Assembly (NCBI GenBank): GCA_013403005.1 | Contig: JACBOA010000008.1 | Span: forward strand, 1 to 64,000 | Source: Methanobacteriaceae archaeon | GTDB lineage: Archaea > Methanobacteriota > Methanobacteria > Methanobacteriales > Methanobacteriaceae | DNA: 64,000 bases | Reading direction: 5' to 3' | Shown: piece by piece, positions 56,306 to 64,000 of the stretch | Layout: each line of letters opens with the position of its first letter | How positions within the stretch are numbered: the stretch's first letter is position 1 | The notes under the pieces: generated by a model | What the model saw: the letters and a program-made list of their open reading frames with translations, nothing else | What the model was told of the DNA's origin: nothing | Database searches by the model: none | Made by a program: the position numbers and the translations under genes

Positions 56306-57136
56306 TTAATAATTTTCAATATACCAGTCTATGAGATCTCGTGCTATGCTCATTTTAGATGGTATTCGTGGAAGTTCTTCAGGAGAAAACCATTCAGCAT
56401 CAGTTATTTCTTTACCATCTACTTTTATCTCTCCACCAACATATTCAGCTGTAAAGCCCATCATCAGGGAATGGGGAAATGGCCAGGACTGGCTAGCGAA
56501 ATATTTGATATTTTTCAACTTTAAACCCACTTCTTCCAGGGTTTCTCTTTGAACTGCTTCTTCTAAAGTTTCACCAGCTTCTACAAAACCTGCGATGAGA
56601 CCATACATGTTTCCTGATCTGCCTTTGTGCTTGGCCATGAGGAGTTTACCATCCTTTACTATGGCAGTGATCACTGCTGGGGAAATTCGTGTGTAACTGG
56701 TATATCCACATTCCGGGCATATTTTGGCTAGCTCATCGGGAGCAGTTTTGGTGGGTGTGCCACATTTACCACAAAACTGATGGTTAGAATCCCATTGAAC
56801 AATTTGAAAGGCTCTACTTGCTACCAGATAAATGTCTTCTTCAAAGTTTTCATAAACTGAACGTAAATCTCTAAAAAGCATCCCTTCAGGAGCTTCATCA
56901 CAGTCCACCTCTCCACAGTAGCAGGTGTGACCATTAAATGTACCTATGCACTGAGTTCTTATGGGATGAATTTTAAATTCTTCTGTTTTACTGGCTAATG
57001 GAATCTGGATGTCATTGTCCTTAACTTCCACCAGCATCTGACTTTCCTTAAATAAGAACCAGTATGCAAGGTTTTCATCACTTTTTTCAGGACTGTGTGA
57101 TGGTTTATATCGTTGGTAAATACTTTCGCGAGGCAT
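56306..57136 (-). CDS. nudC: NAD+ diphosphatase / NADH pyrophosphatase (NudC-type Nudix hydrolase)
   Basis: 276 residues. An N-terminal domain is followed by a zinc ribbon (FCGKCG ... ICPECG), the Nudix box GFVEAGETLEEAVQRETLEEVG, written as G-x5-E-x7-R-E-x2-E-E-x-G, and SQSWPFPHSLM. The last is the SQPWPFPxS signature specific to NADH pyrophosphatases, with Ser for Pro in position 3. It hydrolyses NAD(H) to NMN(H) and AMP; bacterial homologues also remove NAD caps from RNA. Extra Cys (CYCGEVDC) lie at about 72-79. Single gene. Confidence 0.93.
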   Translation of the reverse strand: MPRESIYQRYKPSHSPEKSDENLAYWFLFKESQMLVEVKDNDIQIPLASKTEEFKIHPIRTQCIGTFNGHTCYCGEVDCDEAPEGMLFRDLRSVYENFEEDIYLVASRAFQIVQWDSNHQFCGKCGTPTKTAPDELAKICPECGYTSYTRISPAVITAIVKDGKLLMAKHKGRSGNMYGLIAGFVEAGETLEEAVQRETLEEVGLKLKNIKYFASQSWPFPHSLMMGFTAEYVGGEIKVDGKEITDAEWFSPEELPRIPSKMSIARDLIDWYIENY

Positions 57137-57212
57137 ATTTTTACCTGCATAGCTTGATAGTAGTTTTTTTTTTTATTTGGCTATTTTTTTGGTTCTGAAT
57201 GTTATAGATGAT

Positions 57213-57237
57213 TAAATAAATAAATAAATAAATAAAT
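57213..57237. repeat. TAAA tetranucleotide microsatellite
   Basis: About six tandem TAAA units in the gap between cofH and nudC. It lies upstream of nudC on the minus strand, within its likely 5' region, about 80-100 bases before the start. Confidence 0.85.
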
Positions 57238-57296
57238 TTGTTCATTACATTTTTTTATCATCTAAAGTTTTTTAACAGTTTTTAAAAAAATATACC

Positions 57297-58343
57297 CTAA
57301 TTTAAAGGTTCATATAGGGTGTTACGCTCCACTGGGATGCGTCCAATCGCTTTGATGGTTTTTTGCATGTCTTCCCTGGTTAAAAATTCACTCTGGGAAC
57401 CTGCTGCTATGGAAATTTTATCTTCCATCATGGTACCTCCCAGGTCGTTGGCTCCACAACTAAGTGCTAGCTGAGCCATACGTGTGCCTAACTTAACCCA
57501 TGAAGCCTGAATATTAGGCAAGTCTCTACCAAGTATTATGCGTGCTATGGCATGTAATTTCAGGTCATCAATACCACTGGCACCAGAAGATATCTCTCCG
57601 GTGAGGTTGTTTTCTCCCAGAAATGTCATGGGAACCAGTTCAGTGAACCCTCCAGTTTCTCGTTGAATGTCCCTGATTATAAAAAGGTGTTCTATGCGGT
57701 CTTCCCAGGTTTCCACACTTCCATACATAATAGTGGATGTGGAGGGTATTCCCAAGTTATGGGCTGTTTTGATTATATCCACCCAATCCTTTGTGGAAAC
57801 TTTATTTGGGCATATTTGGGCTCTTACAGCGTCAACTAGGATTTCAGCGGAAGCACCAGTCAGAGTATTCAATCCTGCTTCTTTAAAGGAAGTTAATGCT
57901 TCTTCAATGGATGTGTTAGAAGCTTGAGCTGCATGGTAAACTTCAACAGGTGATAAACTGTGGAGATCAATGGTGTAATGTTCTTTTATGGTGCTGAAAA
58001 GATCTGAGTAGAATTCGACATCCATGTAGGGCATCACACCACCAAAAAGGCATATTTCAGTGGCTCCCATATCAACTGCCTCACCAATGTTTTGCAGTAT
58101 CTCCTCAGTGCTCATCTCATAGCCTATGTGATCTCGGAAGGAGCAGAATGAACATCCAATCATACAGTGGTCCGTGATGAATGTGTTGCGGTTGACCACA
58201 AAGGTGACGTTATCCCCTACAATTTCCTGCCTTAACTTATCTGCTACATCAAATAAATGGAAATGATTAATGTTAACCAGTTGTAGTGCATCTTCTCTGG
58301 TTATATCTCCGGCAAGTGATTTATCGTAAATATCTTCCATCAT
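57297..58343 (-). CDS. cofH: FO synthase subunit 2 (7,8-didemethyl-8-hydroxy-5-deazariboflavin synthase)
   Basis: Radical-SAM enzyme that with CofG makes FO, the chromophore of coenzyme F420, the hydride carrier of methanogenesis. 348 residues. The cluster motif C60-x3-C64-x2-C67 is in HCMIGCSFCSF. Typical CofH segments are LHSLSPVEVYH, TLTGASAEIL and GANDLGGTMMEDKIS. GAGG lies before the tandem ATGs at 58343 and 58340. CofG is not adjacent. The related MqnE/MqnC enzymes are less likely in this organism. Confidence 0.92.
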   Translation of the reverse strand: MMEDIYDKSLAGDITREDALQLVNINHFHLFDVADKLRQEIVGDNVTFVVNRNTFITDHCMIGCSFCSFRDHIGYEMSTEEILQNIGEAVDMGATEICLFGGVMPYMDVEFYSDLFSTIKEHYTIDLHSLSPVEVYHAAQASNTSIEEALTSFKEAGLNTLTGASAEILVDAVRAQICPNKVSTKDWVDIIKTAHNLGIPSTSTIMYGSVETWEDRIEHLFIIRDIQRETGGFTELVPMTFLGENNLTGEISSGASGIDDLKLHAIARIILGRDLPNIQASWVKLGTRMAQLALSCGANDLGGTMMEDKISIAAGSQSEFLTREDMQKTIKAIGRIPVERNTLYEPLN

Positions 58344-58537
58344 CTCTTTTACCTCAAGCTTCTTAGTTTTTATTCATAGAAATGGTGAGACAGTTTATAA
58401 TCTGTGTTTTAAGTCATACTGTATGAAATATTTACAGATAATTTTACAGATAATTTGACTCTTAGATTTGTCTTTCTATTTATTTCAATTCCTCATATTC
58501 TTCTCATAATAGATTTTTATACATTTTATTTCTCAAA

Positions 58538-60148
58538 TTATGCTTTATTTTTCAATTCATTTCCAACTATTTCCAAATAATGCTGGTGTATGGTTTCCAG
58601 AAGTTTCGACATTTTCATACCAATTATTTTATATTCTTTAGCCCTTAAATTGGCTATGGATATTCTAATGGACCAGGGAGGCATGTCAAATCCAGCTCCT
58701 GGAAGTAAAACAATGGATTCCAGATCTGCCAGGGCAAACACAAATGATAGGGGATTGTAGGTTTCCTCCATCCAGCGTGCAAATGAGGCGCTGTATCTTT
58801 CACTTGCAATGTCTAAAATGTCAATAATCGCATAATAATTAGTTCCTGTTGTATCAATATCACAAGGTATTCCTAAGGATTTATAAAGCTGATGAATTCT
58901 ATTATTGAGTGTTTTTTCAGTGCCTTTTAAGTATAAAGTGTTATCTTCAAGTAAGAAAAACAATGCAAAGAGGGTCATCTGGGTTTGTTGTGGTAGCGAT
59001 AGACCTGCAGTGTGTTTCAAGGCAACTGAACGACTGTCTGCCACCATTCGATCAATAAATTTCATTTTCTCTGGTTCCAGACAAACACATCCATATCTCT
59101 CATTGGAAGTATTTTTTTCTACTAAATTCTGTTTGGCTATCATCTGGTCTATCATGTTATCTTCATGCAGGGCTATTACACCCAATCTCCAACCAGTGCA
59201 ACCCAAGTGCTTGGAAAAAGAGTATACGCATATGGTGTTTTTTGGTATTTCTGCCATTAAAGAGCGGAAATTATCCACAAAAGTGGCATAGACATCATCA
59301 CTGATAATTATCAAATTCGGGTTATGTTTGGTCACAATATCCGCTATTTTCTCCAGTGTTTCCTGTTTTATAGCCTTGGATTGTGGGTTTCCAGGGTTCA
59401 CTACAAAAAACGCTTTAATGGATGGATCCTTTAGTTTTTCTAATTCTGAATCTGAATATTGCCAATCGTCCTCTTCAAATGCTTTTATTTCAACTTCAAT
59501 CAAATCATAATTACTCAAACGGGGGATCTCTAGATAAGGGGTGAAAATAGGGGATCCAATGGCTATTTTATCTCCCTTATGGAGGAGGTTATTTTCAAAA
59601 AGAGAATCAAAAATATATTTTATGGCACCGGTACCTCCTTCTGTGGCGAACAAATCATATCTTCCCAGTTTTTCCTGATTATTGCATAAGAATTTCAGTA
59701 AAAAGGAATGGATAACTTTTTCGGCATATGGTCGCATTCTGTCAGGTTCAGGGTAAAAATCACCTATTGCCCCGGTAACCAGCTCATATAACCATTCATC
59801 GGGGTTAAAGTTCAATTTTTCTATCCCATATTTAATAGAATCATCCAGAAATTTTATACCGGGAGCATCCTGATTATTCTTTAGGTATTGTTGAAATCTT
59901 CCGTATATTCCTTTAATTTCAGGGTGCAAACCTCCGTGGGGATAAATGAAGGTGCGTTTTGACTCTTCAATGGCAAAATGTCCTAGAGTGAAAAAGGCGT
60001 CCCTGGGGGTGGTTGCAATCCAGTTAGGATTGCCACGACCAGCATTTAAGAGTTGTCGATCCTTAAAGTTGCCGGCTAATCTACTTAGCTCAAATTGTAT
60101 TTCAAAGGGACTTAATTGGATGTATTCCTGTAATTTATTATAATCCAT
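58538..60148 (-). CDS. Aspartate 4-decarboxylase (aspartate beta-decarboxylase/aminotransferase type)
   Basis: 536-residue PLP enzyme of fold type I. LLNAGRGNPNWIATTPRDAFF near the N-terminus and the ~530-residue length are characteristic of aspartate 4-decarboxylase, which converts aspartate to alanine plus CO2 and also transaminates. The PLP lysine lies in YSFSKHLGCTGWRLG (about residue 313); VVNPGNPQSK and IISDDVYA provide the usual cofactor contacts. GGAG seven bases before ATG 60148 selects that start over 60154. Common in bacteria and scarce in archaea as far as I know, so gene transfer is possible. Alanine would feed pseudomurein peptide or protein synthesis. Confidence 0.88.
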   Translation of the reverse strand: MDYNKLQEYIQLSPFEIQFELSRLAGNFKDRQLLNAGRGNPNWIATTPRDAFFTLGHFAIEESKRTFIYPHGGLHPEIKGIYGRFQQYLKNNQDAPGIKFLDDSIKYGIEKLNFNPDEWLYELVTGAIGDFYPEPDRMRPYAEKVIHSFLLKFLCNNQEKLGRYDLFATEGGTGAIKYIFDSLFENNLLHKGDKIAIGSPIFTPYLEIPRLSNYDLIEVEIKAFEEDDWQYSDSELEKLKDPSIKAFFVVNPGNPQSKAIKQETLEKIADIVTKHNPNLIIISDDVYATFVDNFRSLMAEIPKNTICVYSFSKHLGCTGWRLGVIALHEDNMIDQMIAKQNLVEKNTSNERYGCVCLEPEKMKFIDRMVADSRSVALKHTAGLSLPQQTQMTLFALFFLLEDNTLYLKGTEKTLNNRIHQLYKSLGIPCDIDTTGTNYYAIIDILDIASERYSASFARWMEETYNPLSFVFALADLESIVLLPGAGFDMPPWSIRISIANLRAKEYKIIGMKMSKLLETIHQHYLEIVGNELKNKA

Positions 60149-60347
60149 GGTCATACTCCAGAGATTTTTTTAATGTTGGTTATATCACTGTTGGTTATAA
60201 TTATTCATTTGCTTAAATTTAGATAAGGGTCTTTTCATTCTTCTATATATTCCCTAATGGTTCTTTAGGCGTAAACTGAATGTATATCAGGATTTACCTT
60301 AAATTGATACTAATTTATTCCAATTTCATTTTTATTTACACAAACCT

Positions 60348-60400
60348 TTATATATAAAATAGATATATCATATTGTATTATGTCAATTTTTGATATATCA
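60348..60400 (+). promoter_or_regulatory. TATA box and paired operators of the padR operon
   Basis: TTTATATATAAA (about 60348-60358) is the TATA box. GATATATCA (60362-60370) and TGATATATCA (60391-60400) are two copies of the same palindromic word set exactly 30 bases apart, i.e. on one face of the helix, bracketing the expected transcription start. This is the expected layout for autorepression by the PadR protein. Confidence 0.7.
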
Positions 60401-60420
60401 GAAAAATAGGAGGTTAATAA

Positions 60421-60930
60421 ATGCTTGGGGAAAGTGCGCCCTTAACAGAAGAATCAGATGATGCTGATGAATACAATGAAGAAAAACTAGAAGAAATGCA
60501 GAAACTGATTAAAGAGCGCAACAAAACTATTAAAAAGATGTCTAAATACGAAAAAAAGCTTATGAAAGGATTAATGAGAGGCTTTGGTAACACCATGATC
60601 CTCTGGCTTATAAGTAAACAAAAGTTACATGGATATGAAATAATGACCAAAATTCATGATTCGTCCCCACTTAACGAAAAAATGCCCAGTGCCAGTAAAA
60701 TTTATCCTGTTCTGCACGATCTGGAGAAAAATGGCTTGATTAAGGGAACTTGGGGACATCAGGGTAAGAGAAAAATAAAATACTATGAAATTACCGAGGA
60801 AGGTAAGCATACCCTTTCAACCTTTCGAGAAATTGCCAGATTTGCCAATAAAAACAAATCCAGCATTTGGTTAACCTTCATAAAGGACATGTTAATGGAC
60901 GATGAAGATGAAAAGGAGTTAAATTTATGA
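60421..60930 (+). CDS. PadR-family transcriptional regulator
   Basis: 169 residues. An acidic/basic N-terminal extension of ~45 residues (EESDDADEYNEEKLEEM) precedes the winged helix: ILWLISKQKLHGYEIMTKI, ASKIYPVLHDLEKNGLIKG and the wing KIKYYEITEEGKHTL, all typical of PadR. It ends in a helical dimerisation region. GGAGG precedes the ATG. Its stop overlaps the ABC ATPase start by four bases. PadR proteins usually repress exporters and are released by the exported compound; the paired operator upstream supports this here. Confidence 0.93.
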   Translation: MLGESAPLTEESDDADEYNEEKLEEMQKLIKERNKTIKKMSKYEKKLMKGLMRGFGNTMILWLISKQKLHGYEIMTKIHDSSPLNEKMPSASKIYPVLHDLEKNGLIKGTWGHQGKRKIKYYEITEEGKHTLSTFREIARFANKNKSSIWLTFIKDMLMDDEDEKELNL

Positions 60931-62024
60931 AATACGCTATAGAAACCTTCAATCTCACTAAGCAGTATGGTGATTTCGTAGCTGTTGATGATCTCATCAT
61001 GAAAATTAGAAATAAAACAATATTCGGATTTTTAGGACCAAATGGAGCTGGAAAGACCACAACCATTAAGATGCTCACCTGTCTAATCTTCCCAACATCT
61101 GGAACAGCCAATGTGGCCGGATTGGACATATTAAAAAATCCTAATCAAGTAAGACAAAAAATAGGTATGGTACCCCAGCTGGTTAGTCTTTACGGAGACC
61201 TTACAGTCAAAGAAAATGTATATCTCTGTGCAGATTACTACGGAATTGACAAAGACCTCAAAGAATCCCGAGCCGATGAACTAATGGAAATGGTGGATAT
61301 CAAATATGCTCAGGATAAGCTCGTTAAACAGCTTTCAGGGGGTATGAAACAGAAAGCTTCTGTGGTTGCAAGTTTGATTCATCAGCCAGATATATTATTC
61401 CTAGATGAACCAACCATTGGTTTAGATCCAACAACCAAGAGAGTTCTGTGGGATTTGGTAGAAGAACTAAACTCCAACGGTCACACCATAATACTGTGTT
61501 CCCATGACATGTACGAAGTGGAATTACTCTGTGATGATGTGGGAATTATCAATCATGGGAAACTGGCTGCATTTGACACACCGCAGGGACTGAAAGACAC
61601 CATGATTCATGAAATCAAAGAGGAAAAAGGACCAGTAACTTCCAATGTATCGGAAGCACTGGAGAAAATCCTGGAAGAAACCAATCCTGAAGATAAAAAG
61701 GCAATTGAATTCATACAGGATAGTATGGGAGAAGAACACCTCACATTTAAAGAATTAAGTCTCATAATAAACAATATGGATGCAAAACTCCTCCAACATC
61801 TAAATAATTTGCCCATGGTGCACAGTGTCACCCAACATGTATCTGGAAGAATAACTATGGAGATAGATGATGAAGATGAAGCAGTAACCAAGGTCATAGC
61901 AGATATAATAGAACACGGAGGAAATATAACCTCTATAGCTACCAAAGACCCTTCCTTAGAAGATGTATTCATGAGAGTGACCTCAAAAAAGAAACAAGAA
62001 GGTGCAGATAATGGTGGAAACTAA
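60927..62024 (+). CDS. ABC-2 type exporter, ATP-binding protein
   Basis: 365 residues. Walker A GPNGAGKTTT (about 37-46), Q-loop MVPQLVS, signature LSGGMKQKASV, Walker B ILFLDEPTIGLDP and H-loop CSHDMYE are all intact. A C-terminal extension of ~130 residues, including an acidic stretch and ITSIATKDPSLEDVFMRVT, matches drug or antibiotic exporter ATPases. Start coupled to padR (ATGA). The permease gene begins within its last codons. Confidence 0.95.
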   Translation: MKYAIETFNLTKQYGDFVAVDDLIMKIRNKTIFGFLGPNGAGKTTTIKMLTCLIFPTSGTANVAGLDILKNPNQVRQKIGMVPQLVSLYGDLTVKENVYLCADYYGIDKDLKESRADELMEMVDIKYAQDKLVKQLSGGMKQKASVVASLIHQPDILFLDEPTIGLDPTTKRVLWDLVEELNSNGHTIILCSHDMYEVELLCDDVGIINHGKLAAFDTPQGLKDTMIHEIKEEKGPVTSNVSEALEKILEETNPEDKKAIEFIQDSMGEEHLTFKELSLIINNMDAKLLQHLNNLPMVHSVTQHVSGRITMEIDDEDEAVTKVIADIIEHGGNITSIATKDPSLEDVFMRVTSKKKQEGADNGGN

Positions 62025-63216
62025 AAAAATCATGTGGATGCTTAAAAAAGACTTGTTAGTCTTATGGAGGCATAAGCCACGTCTAATTTCAATATTATTG
62101 TTCCCCATAATTATGATAACCCTTTTTGGTTATGGTATGGGAGGAACACTGGAGAATATCCCTGTGGTGGTGGTGGAGCAAAGCCATGGCCAGGTTACTG
62201 ATCTAACCCTTAATGCAATGAAGGGAATGAGTTTGTATGACATTAAAGAGATAACTACAGACTCGGATAAAGCCAAGCAGATGGTTCAAAATGGAGATGT
62301 TAAGGCGGCTATAATCTTACCCTCCAATTACGATGACTTAAATGATACCAAACCCAAAAGTGTAGTTATTGATATAGATTCATCGGATCAGATGGCTACC
62401 AGTGCCCTCGTTCCAGCAACACAGGGCTTATTCAGTCAGATAAATGATCAACTGGCTGTAGGTAAGCTACAGGCCATGAATTTAACACCCGCTCAATCAG
62501 CTTCCACATCTACGATACAAGTCCAGCAGAATAATGTTCCAGCACAACAGCAAAAGATCAACTACCAGAACATAATGAATTCCATCAATTTCCAGATAAA
62601 CAAGATGTATGGAGATATTAAATACATAGACTTCCTGGTCCCAGCAATCATAGGTATGACCGTGCTATTTGGATGTATGTTTGGCATGGGAGAGGCCCTG
62701 GCTGGTGAAAGGGAAAGAGGAGAACTGGCAAGGTTATTCATGACACCTACCAGTGTGGCAACTGTAGTAGGGGGTAAAATTATCTCCAAACTGTCAGTGG
62801 AAATTGTAAGGGCATTGATCCTCATTGCCGCAGCTATAATTCTCTTTGGAATTGTAATCAATGGAAGTATGCTGCTCACTATTCTGGTTCTGGCCCTGGG
62901 AGCACTGTGTTTTGTAGGGTTTGGAATCATGATATCTGCCAGAGTTTCAACCCAGGAAGATTACATGCAAATGGTAATGCCCATAACCATGCCCATGATG
63001 TTCGTTTCTGGAGTTTTTTACCCCATTGAAACCATGCCCTGGATATTCCAAAAACTGGCATATATCTTCCCCTTAACCTATGTAAACGATGCACTGCGGG
63101 CTGTAATGTTAAAAGGAGTAGGAATTGGAGATATATGGGTTGATATTCTGGTACTTTTAGGTTTCACAGGACTATTCTTTGCCCTGGGAGTAACCAGATT
63201 CAACAGAGATATTTAG
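62011..63216 (+). CDS. ABC-2 type exporter, permease
   Basis: 401 residues. The first membrane helix (about 20-40) is followed by a ~170-residue extracellular loop with a Gln-rich end (QVQQNNVPAQQQ), then five C-terminal helices with GERERGELARLFMTPT, the conserved cytoplasmic coupling segment of ABC2 membrane proteins. GAAGGTG seven bases before ATG 62011 marks the start; it overlaps the ATPase gene by 14 bases. It works as a dimer with that ATPase to export an unknown substrate. Confidence 0.93.
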   Translation: MVETKKIMWMLKKDLLVLWRHKPRLISILLFPIIMITLFGYGMGGTLENIPVVVVEQSHGQVTDLTLNAMKGMSLYDIKEITTDSDKAKQMVQNGDVKAAIILPSNYDDLNDTKPKSVVIDIDSSDQMATSALVPATQGLFSQINDQLAVGKLQAMNLTPAQSASTSTIQVQQNNVPAQQQKINYQNIMNSINFQINKMYGDIKYIDFLVPAIIGMTVLFGCMFGMGEALAGERERGELARLFMTPTSVATVVGGKIISKLSVEIVRALILIAAAIILFGIVINGSMLLTILVLALGALCFVGFGIMISARVSTQEDYMQMVMPITMPMMFVSGVFYPIETMPWIFQKLAYIFPLTYVNDALRAVMLKGVGIGDIWVDILVLLGFTGLFFALGVTRFNRDI

Positions 63217-63242
63217 AGGTAATTTCATTAAAAGGTGATAAA

Positions 63243-64000
63243 ATGAAAAATAGTAAAAGAATACTGATGGGATTAATGATAATGGGTTTAATCTCAACTT
63301 CAATTTCCATAGCACCAGTTTCAGCTCAGGACTGGAACATGTTCAGCTCCAATCTTGACCACACAGGCTATGTAGACGAAGCATCAGATTTCACCCCAGT
63401 AACCTGGCTTTTTAAAGCTAACAGTGCTATAAAATCATCCATTGTTATCTCGGACAAAACCATCTACTTTGGTTCAGTCAATGGAACAATGTATGCTTTA
63501 AACCTGGATGATGGCACCCGGGTATGGACTTATAATACTGGGGGAAGTATTTTATCCTCCCCGGTAGCCAGTGGAGATAATGTATATTTCGGATCAATGG
63601 ATAATTATTTCTATGCATTAAACAAGAAAAATGGAAATTTTGTATGGAAATATAAAACTGGAAACAGCATAGAATCATCACCAGCAATAGAAGATGGAGT
63701 AATATACTTCGGTGCTAATGACAACCGTTTATATGCCTTAAATGCTAATGACGGAACATTCAAGTGGGAATTTACCACTGGAAATGCTATTAAATCATCA
63801 CCAGCAGTATACGATGGAAAGGTTTTCTTTGGATCTGATGATGGTAAAATATATGCCTTGAACACCGACGGAGCAAAGTTATGGGAATTTGACACTGGAA
63901 ACGCAGTTAGATCCTCACCAGCTGTTCGGGACAATGTGCTGTATGTGGGTACAGATAATGGAATGTTTTATGCTTTGAATACAAGTGATGGTTCTGTTAA
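63243..64000 (+). CDS. Secreted PQQ-type beta-propeller repeat protein, partial
   Basis: Starts with a signal peptide (MKNSKRILMGLMIMGLIS..., cleavage near SAQ) and continues past the window end; 252 residues are visible. It consists of ~40-residue beta-propeller blades of the form SSPAVxDGxVYFGSxDxxxYALN...G...W, as in PQQ-binding-like (BamB-like) repeats. At least six blades are seen. AGGTGAT precedes the ATG, 26 bases after the permease stop, so it is probably the fourth gene of the padR-ABC operon. Use of PQQ as cofactor is not implied. Confidence 0.88.
   Translation, partial: MKNSKRILMGLMIMGLISTSISIAPVSAQDWNMFSSNLDHTGYVDEASDFTPVTWLFKANSAIKSSIVISDKTIYFGSVNGTMYALNLDDGTRVWTYNTGGSILSSPVASGDNVYFGSMDNYFYALNKKNGNFVWKYKTGNSIESSPAIEDGVIYFGANDNRLYALNANDGTFKWEFTTGNAIKSSPAVYDGKVFFGSDDGKIYALNTDGAKLWEFDTGNAVRSSPAVRDNVLYVGTDNGMFYALNTSDGSV

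Overview
The window looks like a chromosome segment of a methanogenic archaeon of the order Methanobacteriales, most likely genus Methanobacterium. The evidence is low GC with A/T-rich spacers, TATA-box promoters, archaeal-type genes (thermosome, archaeal PheRS beta, separate SecF and SecD, PyrI, NucS), a coenzyme F420 biosynthesis gene (cofH), and a giant surface protein built from pseudomurein-binding repeats, which points to the pseudomurein cell wall of this order. I see no tRNA, rRNA or CRISPR array.

Layout. 1-14.8 kb is a housekeeping block: endonuclease III and a small GTPase, aroA, valS, a small membrane protein, pheT, a YjbQ-family protein, pyrI, secF-secD, a flavodoxin and argC. 15.3-17.1 kb holds a zinc-ribbon membrane protein cut off by an insertion sequence (IS copy 1, transposase frameshifted). 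17.3-25 kb holds the thermosome, a DtxR-FeoA-type regulator with feoB (Fe2+ uptake, operator visible), and an acetate cassette of acetyl-CoA synthetase plus a SatP/YaaH acetate transporter. 25.2-26.4 kb is IS copy 2, intact with a 9-bp target duplication, followed by a tautomerase gene broken by two frameshifts. 27-40.8 kb is mixed: a LiaF-like secreted protein with a Yip1 protein, a GMC flavoprotein carrying a ferredoxin-type 4Fe-4S motif, a second DtxR regulator, HEAT-repeat and HIT proteins, an MFS exporter, an M48 protease, NucS, a metallophosphoesterase, and a MoxR/CoxE-like VWA pair.

41-50.3 kb is the most accessory part. It holds two membrane-anchored M14/aspartoacylase-like putative metallohydrolases, an orphan TIR-like protein of the MTH538/ThsB type, a membrane-anchored alpha/beta hydrolase, and a 4.6-kb gene for a secreted protein. 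That protein has an N-terminal Cys-Cys domain resembling Ntn-type Cys hydrolases, followed by 16 alternating pseudomurein-binding-type repeats, and the gene carries a single-base frameshift inside a recombining DNA repeat. I read this stretch as a cell-surface or cell-wall processing neighbourhood (inference).

50.3-60.2 kb: a nitrilase-superfamily amidase, a HEAT protein, a cytoplasmic PAS/GAF histidine kinase with a nearby response regulator, NudC, CofH and an aspartate 4-decarboxylase. 60.4-64 kb: a PadR regulator with two identical operator palindromes, an ABC exporter ATPase and permease, and a secreted PQQ-type beta-propeller protein that runs off the end, apparently one operon.

Many starts were moved inward from the longest open frame because a clear Shine-Dalgarno sequence sits before an internal ATG, GTG or TTG. 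This is noted per gene.
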